Origin: Phoronis australis
Taxonomy: Eukaryota; Phoronida; Phoronidae
Reading direction: 5' to 3'
Assembly (NCBI GenBank): GCA_002633005.1
Contig: NMRA01000988.1
Span: 1 to 40,134 of the forward strand
Length of the DNA: 40,134 nucleotides
The position numbers were made by a program, and so were the translations under genes. This document shows, in pieces, positions 1-14,801 of this stretch (the first letter of the stretch is position 1; every line of letters starts with the position of its first letter). The notes beneath the pieces are model-generated. The model was given only the letters and a program-made list of their open reading frames with translations, made no database searches and was not told where the DNA came from.

Positions 1-600
1 GGGCGGATTAACTGTGGAATTCTGAAATAGCAAACATAACTCGATAACGATTTCGGATGCCCTAATCATAACACCATGCATTCTAAACTACGCCGGCTCA
101 TAAACTATTCAAACTAAAACAATATTGTAGTTTTATGCAAACATTCGGCTTCAGTTTAAAGTCTACATGAAACAGTTCCGACAAAGACAAAGCTCATGAA
201 ATAGCGTGAATGGTAATTTTAGCAGGCCTGAATTTTATTGTTGAAAAAGTAGAAAATCATCGGGTTTTGCGCCGCAACTGTCCCCGACCTAAGTTGGTGA
301 GGCAACTCCACGCTCGCTAGCGTATTCTGAGTTTTCACCCCTCCGCTTGCGGTATACAACTCCTCGTTATGCCAGCACGCTCCACTAATTTGCAGTGCTT
401 TGCAAAAACTGGATTATAAGCCTTGAATATTTCTTTAACAAAAGACTCTCAGTAGAAAGAAAATACTAAATTGGTCCATTTCAAAGTATTCCAATCCCGC
501 CTACTTCAAGGGGTAGGAGTGTGCTTGGAAATGATTGGTGCACCGTGAGCAATTCACCGAGTAAAACTACATTCTCTGCCTCTCCCAAGTCTGTCAATAA
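1..600. other. 5' flank of actin gene 1
   Basis: No coding region is supported here. A CCAAT motif lies at 491-495 and an inverted one (ATTGG) at 534-538, both upstream of the CArG cluster. They may belong to the distal actin promoter, but short motifs like these occur often by chance. Confidence 0.4.
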
Positions 601-616
601 ACCGTCACCCGGTTGA

Positions 617-671
617 CCAAATATGGCACGACCTCACTTCCATATACGGCATAACCTCTGTCCATATAAGG
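617..671 (+). promoter_or_regulatory. Cluster of three CArG (serum-response) boxes
   Basis: Two perfect CC(A/T)6GG boxes lie at 617-626 (CCAAATATGG) and 662-671 (CCATATAAGG). A third at 640-649 (CCATATACGG) has one mismatch. They sit 70-125 bp upstream of a TATA box and about 160-220 bp upstream of the actin start codon. CArG boxes bind SRF and are a hallmark of animal actin promoters, so SRF control of this gene is a well-grounded inference. Confidence 0.85.
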
Positions 672-740
672 AGTTGTGGCAGCTCAATTCCGAGAAGCGA
701 TGAATGTTCATGTTTGTATCTAAATAGGTCATAGCTGCCC

Positions 741-747
741 TATATAA
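741..747 (+). promoter_or_regulatory. TATA box of actin gene 1
   Basis: TATATAA is followed about 25-30 bp later by TCACTTG (771-777), a plausible initiator. This predicts a transcription start near 772 and a 5' UTR of about 60 nt with no intron. An alternative is that the pyrimidine-rich stretch ending in TTAG near 781 is a 3' splice site of a 5'-UTR intron. The TATA plus CArG arrangement makes the simple promoter more likely. Confidence 0.75.
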
Positions 748-815
748 CCTAAACCGCCGGCCGGTGTTTCTCACTTGATTAGCATACCGCTCCAGCTTGT
801 ACCACGTTCAGCTAA

Positions 816-3113
<2,298 letters not shown>

Positions 3114-3420
3114 GCAATGACAACCAAAGGTCTTTCATCATCAATCCCTTGTTAACAATCGATCTTTTCCTGATAACCAAATTCTTTCAGTTGAGGTGGT
3201 TTTAGTAGAATTTTCACTAATGACCTGTTAAAAGTCGTGTAGATAGTGTGACTCGATGGAACGTAGTTTAGCCACTTTTAATACCCATTGGTTAAAATTC
3301 TATTGACAACTGTGCGGTTTTGCTGAGTAAATCCCTTTGTGGGGTTTAGAGTTGCTTGTTTATATATATTTATTATTTGTATATAATACATTTTGTATGA
3401 GGACTTGTGGTGTTTAATTT
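3114..3420 (+). other. Actin gene 1, probable 3' UTR
   Basis: This AU-rich region follows the stop codon. There is no AATAAA. The nearest candidate poly(A) hexamer is the variant AATACA at 3385-3390. The true cleavage site needs cDNA. From here to 3840 nothing else is recognisable. Confidence 0.4.
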
Positions 3421-3840
3421 TGCGCATCTGGGAACAGTCTCTGCCAAACTATCAGATATATTTTTAATCAAAAAGAGCTTCATGAAATGCACTTAAAAAA
3501 ATTAGAAACGGCCTGCTGACGTTTACAGCGTTTGCTTATAACCAGATGAATTACAATTTTACGCGGCGTGTGCAAGAGTGTCATGCGAATACCTAAAACA
3601 GTAGCTGAAAAGCTCCACGTTACGCAATCGAAAAGAGCGGATAGTTTTACGCAGGAGTTTAAGTGGGATTGACAACAAGTGGAAAGACTTGAAGAAAGTG
3701 ACTTAACACGCATGCAGTCGTCAAAAACTGCATTTCTTCGGTATGTAGGTTTTTGTGTTAAATGGCCGATATTGTTTCTTCCGCTCATTTTTTAGATTGG
3801 CTTATGGAAGTCTCCTTTATCAGCTATTCAGCCATATCAG

Positions 3841-4366
3841 TCCTTTGTTTTTTGATTTTACGAGCAATTGTCTGTTCCCACCTATGCCTGCCAAACACTC
3901 GCTGATTTCTAATTTGAGTTCATCGGTTAGAAGGACATCGTTTTACGGTCAAAAAACTCATTTTGGGATTTGACTGTATAAACCTACAACGAAATCGGTT
4001 GCGTTTTTTGCGATTTAATACAAATCGCCGCCTCTTGCCGCGATCTCCCGGACAATCGCTAAAATCGGGGTGCCTATCGCATATATACGCATAAAAAGTA
4101 TTTGATTATGTACGTGTGGGAGTAAGCACAGCAGCAGAACATTCGACTGTATTTGCGTGAGTGATCTCGCTCTGATGCTGTTTCCTGTATTTATTACATG
4201 TACTTATCATGCCCTTGAAGTACGGAGAAAAATTCACCATCTATCGAGTGCGATTTAGCAGAGCGCTTAACAGCGAACCCGGAGGTTCCTGACTAGAATT
4301 CGCGTTGGGGCACACATTCTTGCCCATAGTATCAATCAGGGCGGATCCAAGATTTTGAGTTGGGGC
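3841..4366. repeat. Direct duplication, copy 1 (ends at an N)
   Basis: The 526-bp sequence is repeated with roughly 96-97% identity at 4368-4891, the two copies separated only by an N at 4367. Differences are scattered substitutions and small indels. No coding function is seen. An unresolved pair of haplotypes on either side of a scaffold gap explains it at least as well as a real tandem duplication. Confidence 0.9.
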
Positions 4367-4367
4367 N
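4367..4367. other. Assembly gap marker (single N)
   Basis: A lone N lies exactly at the junction of two near-identical 525-bp copies. It is probably a contig join of unknown true length rather than an uncalled base. Confidence 0.75.
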
Positions 4368-4891
4368 TCCTTGTTTTTTGATTTTATGAGCAATTGTCTG
4401 TTCCCACCTATGCCTGCCAAACACTCGCTGATTTCAAAGTTGAGTTCATCGGTTAGAAGGACATCGTTTTACGGTCAAAAAACTCATTTTGGATTAGACT
4501 GTATAAACCTACAACAAAATCGGTTGCGTTTTTTGTGATTTTATACAAATCGCCGCCTTTTGCCGCGATCTCCCGGACAATCGCTAAAATCGGGGTGCCT
4601 ATCGCATATATACGCATAAAAAGTATTTGATTACGTACGTGTGGGAGTAAGCACAGCAGCAGAACATTCGACTGCATTTGCGTGTGTGATCTCGCACTGA
4701 TGTTGTTTCCTGTATTTATTACATGTACTTATCATGCCCTTGAAGTACGGAGAAAAATTCACCATCTATCGAGTGCGATTTAGCAGAGCGCTTAACAGCG
4801 AACCCGGAGGTTCCTGACTAGAATTTGCTATGGGGCACACATTCTTGCCCATAGTATCAATCAGGGCGGATCCAAGATTTTGAGTTGGGGC
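4368..4891. repeat. Direct duplication, copy 2
   Basis: This 524-bp sequence is the partner of 3841-4366. After its last shared bases (GAGTTGGGGC) the sequence becomes unique. It carries no recognisable gene. Confidence 0.9.
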
Positions 4892-7800
4892 TTGGGGGGC
4901 AGGGCAGAGTATTAGCTAGTATTTTGCTCGTCAGACATTCACATCCCCGAACTGCCACATCGAATCGGAGAATTTTAGGGGGACCTAGCCCCCCCGTAAA
5001 TCCGGCAATGGTTATAAATTGCAAGACTTTCAAATTCACAGCATGGAATTTTTGGGTAACTTTCTCGGAAGGATTCATGTAGACAGGTTTAGTTGACAGG
5101 GGTTTGGGAGCCGCCTCCCAAGAAATTTCCATAACTTATTCTAGTTAATGTGAATTCTGGCTTACTCGGTTCATGAGTGAAATTTGTACTAAAATATCCT
5201 CATAAATCCTAGTTCACTGCACTGCGAGAAATGTTAACAGTGTGCAAGGCCATCAAAATCATGCTATTGATTGACAATGTAACAGACAAAGCGAGTTTCG
5301 TACGAGCAAATCCTTCTTTCATCTACAATGCCTTCGAACGACCTGCAAAGAAATAACATTTTTTTGTTCATTTGAAAAGTACCGATGTTTTTATTGTAAC
5401 AATACCATCGAGAATAGTACCTTCGTAAAATTCAGAATTATCGACTATCAGCCATCTCGCTCTTTCAGTTACTGCCAATGCCATTTTAACATTACATTTA
5501 TACATTCCCATTTTTGGTTGCTTGGGCGGCATATCTGACTAGACGTCGTTGGGCTTCACATGAGCATGTTTTGTGCCAAATTAGTCAAAAATTGCTATTC
5601 CCACTCGGATTTATAAAGGGCAAAGGTGGAAATGCGCCGGCCGCACCTCCAAAAAGGACTTCGCATAAGGAGGTCCCTGAATAAGAAAGGCATACTGACC
5701 AAATACTGCAATTTGAAAGGCTAGATCACTATAAAATGGAAAGGGAGGCAAATTAATTCCATCATTCGGTCCTCTCTGTGAGTGTCCCCTCAAGAATTTT
5801 CGGGTTGGCCACTCCCAACACACTCAATCGATTTCTCGAGTCTGTTGATGGTTTAAACGTTCTAGATGGTAACGGAAATAGATTGCAATGATGGTAAGGC
5901 CTCTAATTAGAATGATTTTATGAGAGTATAAAGCTAAAAATTTGTTATTTAGCCGTGTTCTAGCCATCCAAAGAGGACGCAGCTTTGGAAATTGCTGAAT
6001 TTAGACACGATTTTGTATGTAAGTCAATATTTTTACGACCGTTGTTGACTGTATATTCTCAATGAACGATCTATTTGTGACTGAAAATTATCATAGACAT
6101 TGAAAGGTAGCTGGTTATGATTGAAGTTGAATTTACATCTTTATTTTACACGCTTTTTAAAATTTTTATTAAGAAGAACAGGTTTGTTTACCCTGCAAAT
6201 TGTTTCTGTTTCGACAAAAACGACGACTTGTTAATGTTTCTATAAAACCTTTACTCTTCTACAATTATTAAACCTCCTCAGTGTTAAACCAATATATCGA
6301 TGTGGTAGATCACCATGAGTGTATGTTTAGGAAAATTAGTATTTCAGTATGGAAAGAATGCCAAGAAATTTAGCAGTTGTATTAAAAATTTCCCGAGCAT
6401 GCCCGTTTTTTTTTGTTTGTGATGAGTGATATTTATTAGTATTTAATTAATCAAAAACGTCCTGCAGATTACTGTTTACACTGATGGTTTGTTGACTGAA
6501 GGCTGCAGCGTACATGTGGCCTGACGTGTTTTCAGCAGTGCCAGGACCTACGGTAGGACCTAGCTATTATCTAGCCAAAGTCACATGTTCTCATTTAAAA
6601 GAGACAGCACGTGTCACGTAATCTCGTGAAGTCTTTCTTTTTAGCTAGGTTCTAGCGTTACTGAACGGGAGGCTAGTCTCAAGCAATAACGAACTGTCAC
6701 TTCTTTCCAAGTCAAAAATGATCTCTAAGTTGACTACGGAAATTTTGACACCAATTTCGTAACGATAAACGGTCTAAACCGAAAGTTGTTTTTTGGCGAA
6801 ACGCGGGGTTTGCCACTTTAAGCATTTTCGTCATTCTCACAAAACATGAACATGACTTGCAACATGGTTGCAACGCTACGGTTGGGTTGCCTGTCATACT
6901 TCACCAATTCTCGCCAAGGTGCAGAGAAAGACACCACTACAACAGAAATGTATAATAAAGCATAATTCATGTAAACCATTTTGAGTAAACAAAAGTTCCC
7001 AGCTCTTTGGTTTACTTTTAATCTTCACAACTGGGTGCCCTTGTTTTCACGCTGTATAACTTTCCTCTTTGAAAAAGGTCTTTTACAACCTGCACTTATC
7101 AAAGGACGTCGCAAGTGTTTAGCACCAATCAAGAGGAGCATTGACGTAGACAGCGGAGATAAGTTTTTGAATTTTAACGAGGCATCCTTTTTATCAAAAG
7201 TTTTTGTTGCCATCTCCGCTATTCTCGATTTCTTGCACGTTTTCTTTTAGATCCCGTGTATTTATTCATACCGTAGTCTACTTTATGTTTACAAAATAAA
7301 TTCAGACAGGCGGCAATTCAATGAACGAAAAATATGAAGTGTATTTTACATCAAACTTCAAAGCGCTAACACAGTCAAACTTTATCCGCAGCAGGAATAT
7401 TCGTAAATCGTTCAATTCTAATTTGTGAAAAGAAAAGGTCGGTCACTAACTTGCATACACAACGCAATTGAGGTTTCTACCTGATCATGATGACAGACTC
7501 AAGCGAACATAGTGAATAGGACTAGTCCTCTCCCCGGTTGAATTAAGGCTGTCATACCGAGTTGTAAAACTAAGTGAAACCCATTTGAATCCGCTACCGT
7601 TCAGAAATATTCGCGAGAACGAACCCAGTGACTTACGGGTAGACCCTACTTCTCGACTCTTTGTCAGTCGAGTTATCGTTTCCGTCGACGCTGCATGTGT
7701 GCTGTTGTAGAGCGTCCTCTGTCGTTTTTTTTTGAACTTTTGGCTTTAGACAATAATTCGTTATAAACATTTCATTTGCACACAGGCCTTAAAGCCTGAT

Positions 7801-8743
7801 TATCAAAACCTTTTAACAAATTCAAAGATAATCACTTTTTAAATTTTATTATATAAAGCAAATTGATTGAAGGTGCGTTAAAGAGCATGTTTGACTACTC
7901 TTTAAAGTTTAAAAAATCGGCTTATGGGCCACTAAGATTTGTTTCCCAAATAATACTTTCAAGCAAAGGAAGTCAAAATACTTTTCTGGACACCGATTAG
8001 ATTAGCGATTATGTGTGTGTTTTCACAGACGGAACAAGTTCAAAGAAGATTCAACCCACTTAAAATGCCCCCTTCGGACATCAAATGCAAAATATTCGGA
8101 TACGTATTAAATCTTTACCGTCATATCTACCAGTTCGGTTGCGGTTTATGAGAAAAAAAAATAGCAGAGAGAATTGAGTGAGACGCTAACGCCCGTGCGG
8201 GACTCCGTAGGGAAGTTAATCAAAGCCGGAGTGAAAAAAAAACACAACAGCTAACCTCACTCCTGAGTGTGTGCGAGAAAAGAGACGAAGAACAGAAGAA
8301 CAGTGGAGGAGTAATCTGTCTAGAATTTTGGGTTTGTATTCCTCTTCCGTTTTCCACTGAGAAATTGACTGACATTCATGCCAACTTATGATTGAATTTA
8401 AGTCTAAACCTAAATTATTTGAAGATCGGTTTATTTTCTTTAAATTTTCAATCAATTTACGCTGCATTTCTACCATGTTGAGCTTAAAACGAGAACCAAA
8501 TTAGGCCTTTTTCTCAAGAAAATCAGCCTCGTTATATTCCTAAACTGCGATAAAATTCGACCCCTATCTGACACGAGCCTTGAAATTGCAGGAGGTCTGC
8601 CGTGGTACACATTGTGCCAGAGGTATGCGGGTATCTCATCTGGGCCCATTACACTGATCACTGGAATCATTTTATGTTTTATTAATAATACTTAAACGCG
8701 AACTGAAGAGCAAGAGACCTGACGCAAGGGTTCAACGGTGTGC
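4892..8743. other. Noncoding stretch without recognised features
   Basis: I find no open frame resembling a known protein and no convincing exon, tRNA or transposon. Open frames here are at most about 90 codons, and some overlap on opposite strands, as expected by chance. The sequence is AT-rich with scattered homopolymers. Confidence 0.6.
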
Positions 8744-9085
8744 CTAAAGCCTTGGTCACAACCCGCCGTACGTGCAAGTGCGTGCTGTCTACGTGTAAAA
8801 ACGTGGGGGAAATTTGGCGATCCGTACGTGGCAAGTACGGCCTCCGTGCGTTTTGGTGAATACGCAGGAGAACGCAGACACGACGTAGCACTTTTAGTGC
8901 ATGCAGAACTTTCTCTGCGTACAAGCTGCGTTCGCATTTACAGATTCACGGCAGTACGTGTGACGTACGTCCTCCCTGCGCTTGGCACTCCCTACTCACG
9001 TTTTCAGAAAAACGTGGAGCCCGTGGCGTCCGCAGAAAACGTACGAACAATAAACACGCACGGCGGGTTGTGACCATAGCTTTAG
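8744..9085. mobile_element. Non-autonomous DNA transposon (MITE) with ~30-bp TIRs
   Basis: The left end (8744 onward) reads CTAAAGCCTTGGTCACAACC. The reverse complement of the right end (9085 backward) reads CTAAAGCTATGGTCACAACC. Similarity continues through CGCCGT-CGTG, about 30 bp with three mismatches. The 342-bp interior is rich in CpG and ACGT motifs, unlike its flanks, and has no transposase. I cannot define a target-site duplication, so the superfamily and exact ends are open; ends at the TTGGTCACAACC core are an alternative. Confidence 0.85.
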
Positions 9086-9135
9086 TGGGACTCGAACCCA
9101 CGACCTTGAGTTAAGGCTGCTCTAAGTTAAACTCG
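9086..9135 (-). repeat. tRNA-like B-box fragment (probable tRNA-derived SINE or pseudo-tRNA)
   Basis: On the minus strand GTGGGTTCGAGTCCCAC forms a perfect T-arm stem around a Pol III B box (GGTTCGAGTCC, plus-strand 9088-9098). Upstream on that strand, CCTTAACTCAAGG resembles part of an anticodon arm. I cannot fold a complete cloverleaf with a 7-bp acceptor stem, so this is not called a tRNA gene. It abuts the right end of the MITE. Confidence 0.5.
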
Positions 9136-9685
9136 TTTTTGAATTTTTTGCATACTAAGCGAAATTTCCTGCCCTGGACTCTGCCATAAATCTCTTAGCT
9201 GACAAAACCCGCACAAGACTACTCATCGATCAGGCAACTCGATTTTCTTCTGATGCGTAGAGCAAAAAGACAAGTACTATCACTCGACCCGTTCCAAGAA
9301 ACTGACCTAAGTTCATTTTTTACCTAAAGGCCTGTGATCCGAGTTTTAGCCAAAAAACCCTTAACGCTGTTTTAGCCATAACAAAAATTCAGGAAGTTAT
9401 TAACTTTCAACACGTGCAAAAATCTGCCTATAAACGCTAAGATTTGTCTCAACATCCAAACTTTTAAACTCCCACATCCGACAAGTTAGTAAAAATTTGG
9501 ACAAAATTTAAGCCAAAAAACTAAAGTCAAACTCAAGATCTCTTTCTTGAAACGAACTTGAGCAAGACAAATTCCGAGTTTTATTTTAATTTAACTGAAA
9601 TTTAAGGTTTGTCTTATCTAAGACGGCTTTCTTTTTACGGGACCCTGAACTCTCATTTCCTCGTGCATATGTGATCCAGGTAATT

Positions 9686-9689
<4 letters not shown>

Positions 9690-9724
<35 letters not shown>
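9690..9724 (+). repeat. Poly(A) tract, 35 bp
   Basis: An uninterrupted run of 35 A's. It could be a microsatellite or the tail of a retroposed sequence lying at about 9130-9690. I see no AATAAA just upstream and no flanking target duplication, so its origin is open. Confidence 0.9.
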
Positions 9725-9725
<1 letters not shown>

Positions 9726-10779
9726 AGTGCAGGTGGTCTGATGTCATTTGCGGTGCATCAGACGTGCGCAGGCCTCATGGTTGGACCCATTGCACAAAAC
9801 ACCTGAGCAAAGGCACGAGACCCCAATTATGGCTCCTCGTGAAGAAAGTTTTCAAGTCTGCCACTCTCCTTTAGGAAAACGGACAGACGTTTCCATTTGT
9901 TGCCGTGCACTATATGTTGTAGGCATGTAACAATGCCATCCAGTAGGTTGCTCCTTAGCCTATAAAAAGCTGGGCAAGACTCTAATTTCTTTGCTGAGCA
10001 TTTTTGAAAGGCACACGTATCTAAAATTTTGCATTCTATTGACTGTTGTTGGCATACCGCAGGCAAGCCTATTATAAATACACGCATGCGATAATCTGAG
10101 GTAAATTCGAGAAATTAGGTTACACATTGCGTAGGCTTCATTGTCGCCGATTACGCCTATATCACATAAATGAAAACAAACCCCACAAGTTCTGACCTGG
10201 TAAAACAGCGAAACGCTTCGTACATTAAGGTGCACGAAATGACATACGCGATACAGAGGGTCAATGGTCGGGAAATGCTTTTTTTGGATTTTTTCATACT
10301 TGGACTGAAATGGTTATGGTTTATCATTAGAATGACGTGCGCACAATCCTACTAAAGACACAGTGCCATCGTTACATCCTCCCGACGGTAAACTGCGCAA
10401 TCCATGATAGCGCATAAATGTTCGTCATGACGCGTTTGTGACTTGCCTTTGTCGCGCTGTGTTACTTGCCACAGGGGCATTCCAGCTGGCAGAGTTCTCT
10501 GTTGCTGCGATTGTTACTGAAACAATGACCATCATTAAAGGATTTCAACCTATATCTAAACACTAAATGCAGACGACACAAACAAGGTCTGAACAAATAA
10601 GGGCACGCTGCCTTATACGGCAACATGTCACTCTATATATGGTTATGCATTGATATTTTTCCGAGAAGAGGAGGTCAACTTTGCAAAGGTCACTGTCGAC
10701 CAATTGTATGATATCTAAACTCTTGTATCGATATTGTATTGTCACTCCTGTCTGAGCTGCCGTGCGAACTGAGAAGGCT
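9725..10779. other. Region upstream of the second gap, no recognised gene
   Basis: No exon of actin gene 2 is present here: neither the start nor the [13 protein letters not shown] exon. There is no CArG/TATA promoter cluster like that of gene 1. The stretch may be intron or intergenic sequence joined across the N at 10780. Confidence 0.55.
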
Positions 10780-10780
10780 N
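10780..10780. other. Assembly gap marker (single N) inside an actin exon
   Basis: The N falls where the exon of actin gene 2 should continue upstream. Compared with gene 1, the exon lacks 34 nt at its 5' side, and the sequence left of the N is unrelated to actin. The N therefore stands for an unresolved join that hides the 5' half of the gene. Confidence 0.85.
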
Positions 10781-11638
<858 letters not shown>

Positions 11639-11759
11639 GCAGTTTAAACCATTCCTTCTTTGCTTGACCCGTTCCCTCAAAATTTGGCGAAAGTGTTCAT
11701 TCTTATTTTGTACTTTGTTATCATACTCAAAGGCATCGGTTATGACAGTTGTTGACAAA

Positions 11760-11765
11760 AATAAA
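11760..11765 (+). promoter_or_regulatory. Poly(A) signal of actin gene 2
   Basis: A canonical AATAAA lies 122 nt after the stop codon, followed within about 25 nt by a T-rich stretch. This predicts a short 3' UTR of roughly 140 nt. Confidence 0.7.
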
Positions 11766-12120
11766 TTTTGAAAATGATAGAAAGGCTTTGTTTTTCTTTC
11801 GATTCTGTTTCAATTGTGAAGAGCCTCACGGTAGATTTTTCAACTACTAACTATTTCAACACCTCTCAATGAGCTAAGGGCCTAAACTGGCATCTTTAGC
11901 TATTGGTTATACACTACTGCCACAAAAGAATTTATGGAATATTACGAGAACAAAAGTGAAGCTTGTATTAGGGCTGCGGAAAATAACTTTGATCCTTCCG
12001 TCACCGCCATTTTCACGCCACCTGGTCGCACCTAGGCTATGTCCTGTCTACACTCTTTCCCAGTGTTGTGAACATTAGCACTGGGTAATGATGACGAATT
12101 TGGCTTTTCCTAATCCTTAC

Positions 12121-12318
12121 CTGAACATGAAACTGGGCTAGCTCAAGTACTCTAGGTATACAGCGGGACCCCAGAGGTTTTTTGAGGATGAACCGTAACC
12201 GATTTTCTGTGATATCACAGTACGGATCCATAGGTATCCCAATGTCAGGAGATGGCATCTGGGCCCGGTCTCTCTGTAATCTCTTTATTGAAGTGGAACT
12301 CGAAATTATGTTTGGCAT
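12121..12318 (-). CDS. Candidate coding exon, unidentified
   Basis: On the minus strand an ATG at 12318 opens 66 codons that end precisely at a strong splice donor (GTAAGG, plus-strand 12115-12120) in phase 0. The second half (PDIGIPMDPYCDITENRLRF, then ILKKPLGSRCIPRVLELAQF) has a balanced, protein-like composition, unlike most chance frames nearby. I do not recognise a family. No partner exon is identified on the minus strand between 11640 and 12120, so it may be an orphan exon, a transposon fragment or chance. Confidence 0.3.
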
Positions 12319-14801
12319 TTTTTATTACTTTTGTGCGTACTCAAGATGAGTGTCTGTTATTCTGCGATCGAGTACATAATGCCTGAGGTGGATAATTTAT
12401 CAGTTCTAGTTTGAACTCGAAATTTCGACTTTTTACTCTAGTTTTTAGCACGAATATCAGGGTCTTCAAGTGCAAACATTGACTAGAAACTCGTATGCAT
12501 AAACTATAATGTATTCGAGCACAGTTTGATAACCACTGAAATTATGTTAGCACAAACGGAGCAGAGAAATTGCCAAAAATAATTTCAAGTTCATTTGAAG
12601 TTCAAAGATTAGAGACCGGCCCCTGGCAGGTTCGCTCTGGTGGGTGTGGTCGGGGGGGGGGGCATGAGAATGGCAGTCAAAAACTGAGCTTGATCAACTT
12701 AGTGGTAACCACTTAAAATTACCCGCGACACCTACTACCGTTAATTCACTGTATCAAAATTATTCACTGCCAGACCTCAGTTGTGGGGAAGTTAACTTAG
12801 GCCAAAAGCTGAGGTAGATCAATCCACGATGTAACCGCATAAAGTATGTTGCAAAAAATTCAACATCATCTCGTGAAGCATAAAAGAACACTGCCAGACA
12901 AATTCTGTGTTTGGTTTATCCCGTAAGAAACGCCCAAATCCCAGCGTTGATCTAGATCAACCAGTTGAAGCCAACTACATAATGATCAGCATCACTTCAA
13001 GTGGGTTACTCCCCCCCTCCCTCCAACACGCCCAGACCTCATAAAATATGTAGTCGACAAGAGAACACAAAGCAATGGTGTTTCTAATATGGGCCTAGAG
13101 CTGAATTCCAGCATTTATCAACATCAAGCTTTTCGAACTTTCAAGAAACAATGTTACACTATTTTTAACCCCTCTCAGAGAGCATATTGCCACATCGTTA
13201 ACAGAATTAGTTTCAATTTGTCATACTGCAAGTATTGTCGCTACTGTCGAAGAGCTTCAGTCACGTGTGAGAAAATTCCCGAATCTAAAAATAATCCTGC
13301 AGATTTATTCCCTGTTATGGATTAACAACTGTTTGTTTATGAAAAACATATTTTTGTACGCCATAGTAAGTTGCTTTCGAATGTCAGTCGACCACGTCTG
13401 CGCCAACAAAACATTGATGGGAACACTTAGAGAACCGGTAAGTCCTCATTCCAACCGCGTGTGATGGCAGCGTTAAAGCGTTGAGCGATGTCTGTAAGGT
13501 AAATACTGGGTATACGTCGTGGTCATGGAAAATCCCCCATTACGTTGCCAGAATCATGTTGTTGTTTACAATCCGACTCCGTAAAGGTACATACTTGATA
13601 CTACTATTTTCTGAATCCTCTAGTCATGGTGATTCCAAAAATGTATTACTTGTACTGATTGGATAATTATCATAAACAATTTTCAAGTTTTTCTAAAGCG
13701 TTCATTTGCAACGCGGATTTAGTGAGGCAGCCATTTTTAAAAGTGCAACACCTTTCGGCAGGATTGATAACTAATGGTTTTCGGCAAATTATGCCTCACA
13801 GTGACAAAATCGTCTAGCCTCGTTGCATATAGGAACCCTTTAGCATATAGGAACCCTTTAAGAGACAGTTTATCTCTTTGATTCCTTCCATCTCGAACAA
13901 ATACTCCGGCAATTAAAATTTCCTTTCAATGATATACGTTTTTTTCTCCAACGATGTCATTTTGTCCAGGTACGAGAGGTGCAACCCTGGTAGTTAAGTT
14001 TCAAGCACAAGCGAACTATGGCGTATCAGTATCAGCAATTAATGTAGTCAACATCTTGACCAAAACCCTTTTGTCCGTCCGCCCCTGTGAAGTGCCGGCT
14101 ACCACTTAGCATTGCCATGTAATTTAATTACTATCGGCTTTCAAAACTACTGATTCAGAAATTTGGGTTTTAAATCAAGAATTATGAAGAATCTGTTCTG
14201 ATACTAAGAAGTTTCAAGTTCTTTCCGAATATCCCATTCTGCGCCAGCAACGTAACACTCCTTGGCACGCGTGAAATTTCTCGTATCCCTATACGGTCAA
14301 AGTTAAAAACTTGACTGACGGTGGACTTCCAGCGTATAATATTATGTGACAGCTTGATGAATTTGGACGGGGAAAACTATTGGTATAATCACGGAATGAA
14401 CCGGACGCCTGAAAAAGCTCAGCTTATTTTTTGCAGATGTTTTGCAATGAGAAACCTTGATGTGAACATTTTTTAAAAACAAATGTGGTGATATGTGTCA
14501 TTTCAACTGCAAGATGTTTGTTTTTGTATCTGCGATAGGGCTCCAAGACCTTTTGAACAAATATAATCCAAGCTTGCTAATTATTAATTGATCAAAACTG
14601 GGACCAGGGCCGGCGTGTTCTAAAATTTATTTCTCAAGGCATTCAGCATTTATCACATTGACACATTGTTAGTTTAATGAAATGCCAATGTATCATGCAT
14701 AGCTAGTCACTTTGCAAAATGGACGTCTTATGATTACTTCGAATTACTTAAGGACATGAAATTGGCCAGGAACTTGAAAAGATTTCTACATGTCGTCGAG
14801 C
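12319..14801. other. Noncoding stretch with minor simple repeats
   Basis: No gene recognised. It holds an 11-bp G run (12652-12662), C-rich runs near 13012-13022, and a perfect tandem of an 18-bp unit (GCATATAGGAACCCTTTA) at 13825-13860. Confidence 0.6.
13825..13860 (+). repeat. Perfect 2 x 18-bp tandem duplication
   Basis: GCATATAGGAACCCTTTA occurs twice head to tail without mismatch, which indicates a recent local slippage or duplication event. Confidence 0.95.

Noticed and set aside
6981-7250. Overlapping frames on both strands (89 and 62 codons)
   Set aside because: No recognisable domain, and mutual overlap on opposite strands suggests chance.
8682-9073. 80-111-codon frames within the CpG-rich MITE
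   Set aside because: The frames follow the element's biased composition and inverted ends, not a protein; three different frames are open at once.
9086-9135. Functional tRNA gene
   Set aside because: Only the T arm and B box are convincing; no acceptor stem or proper anticodon arm could be formed.
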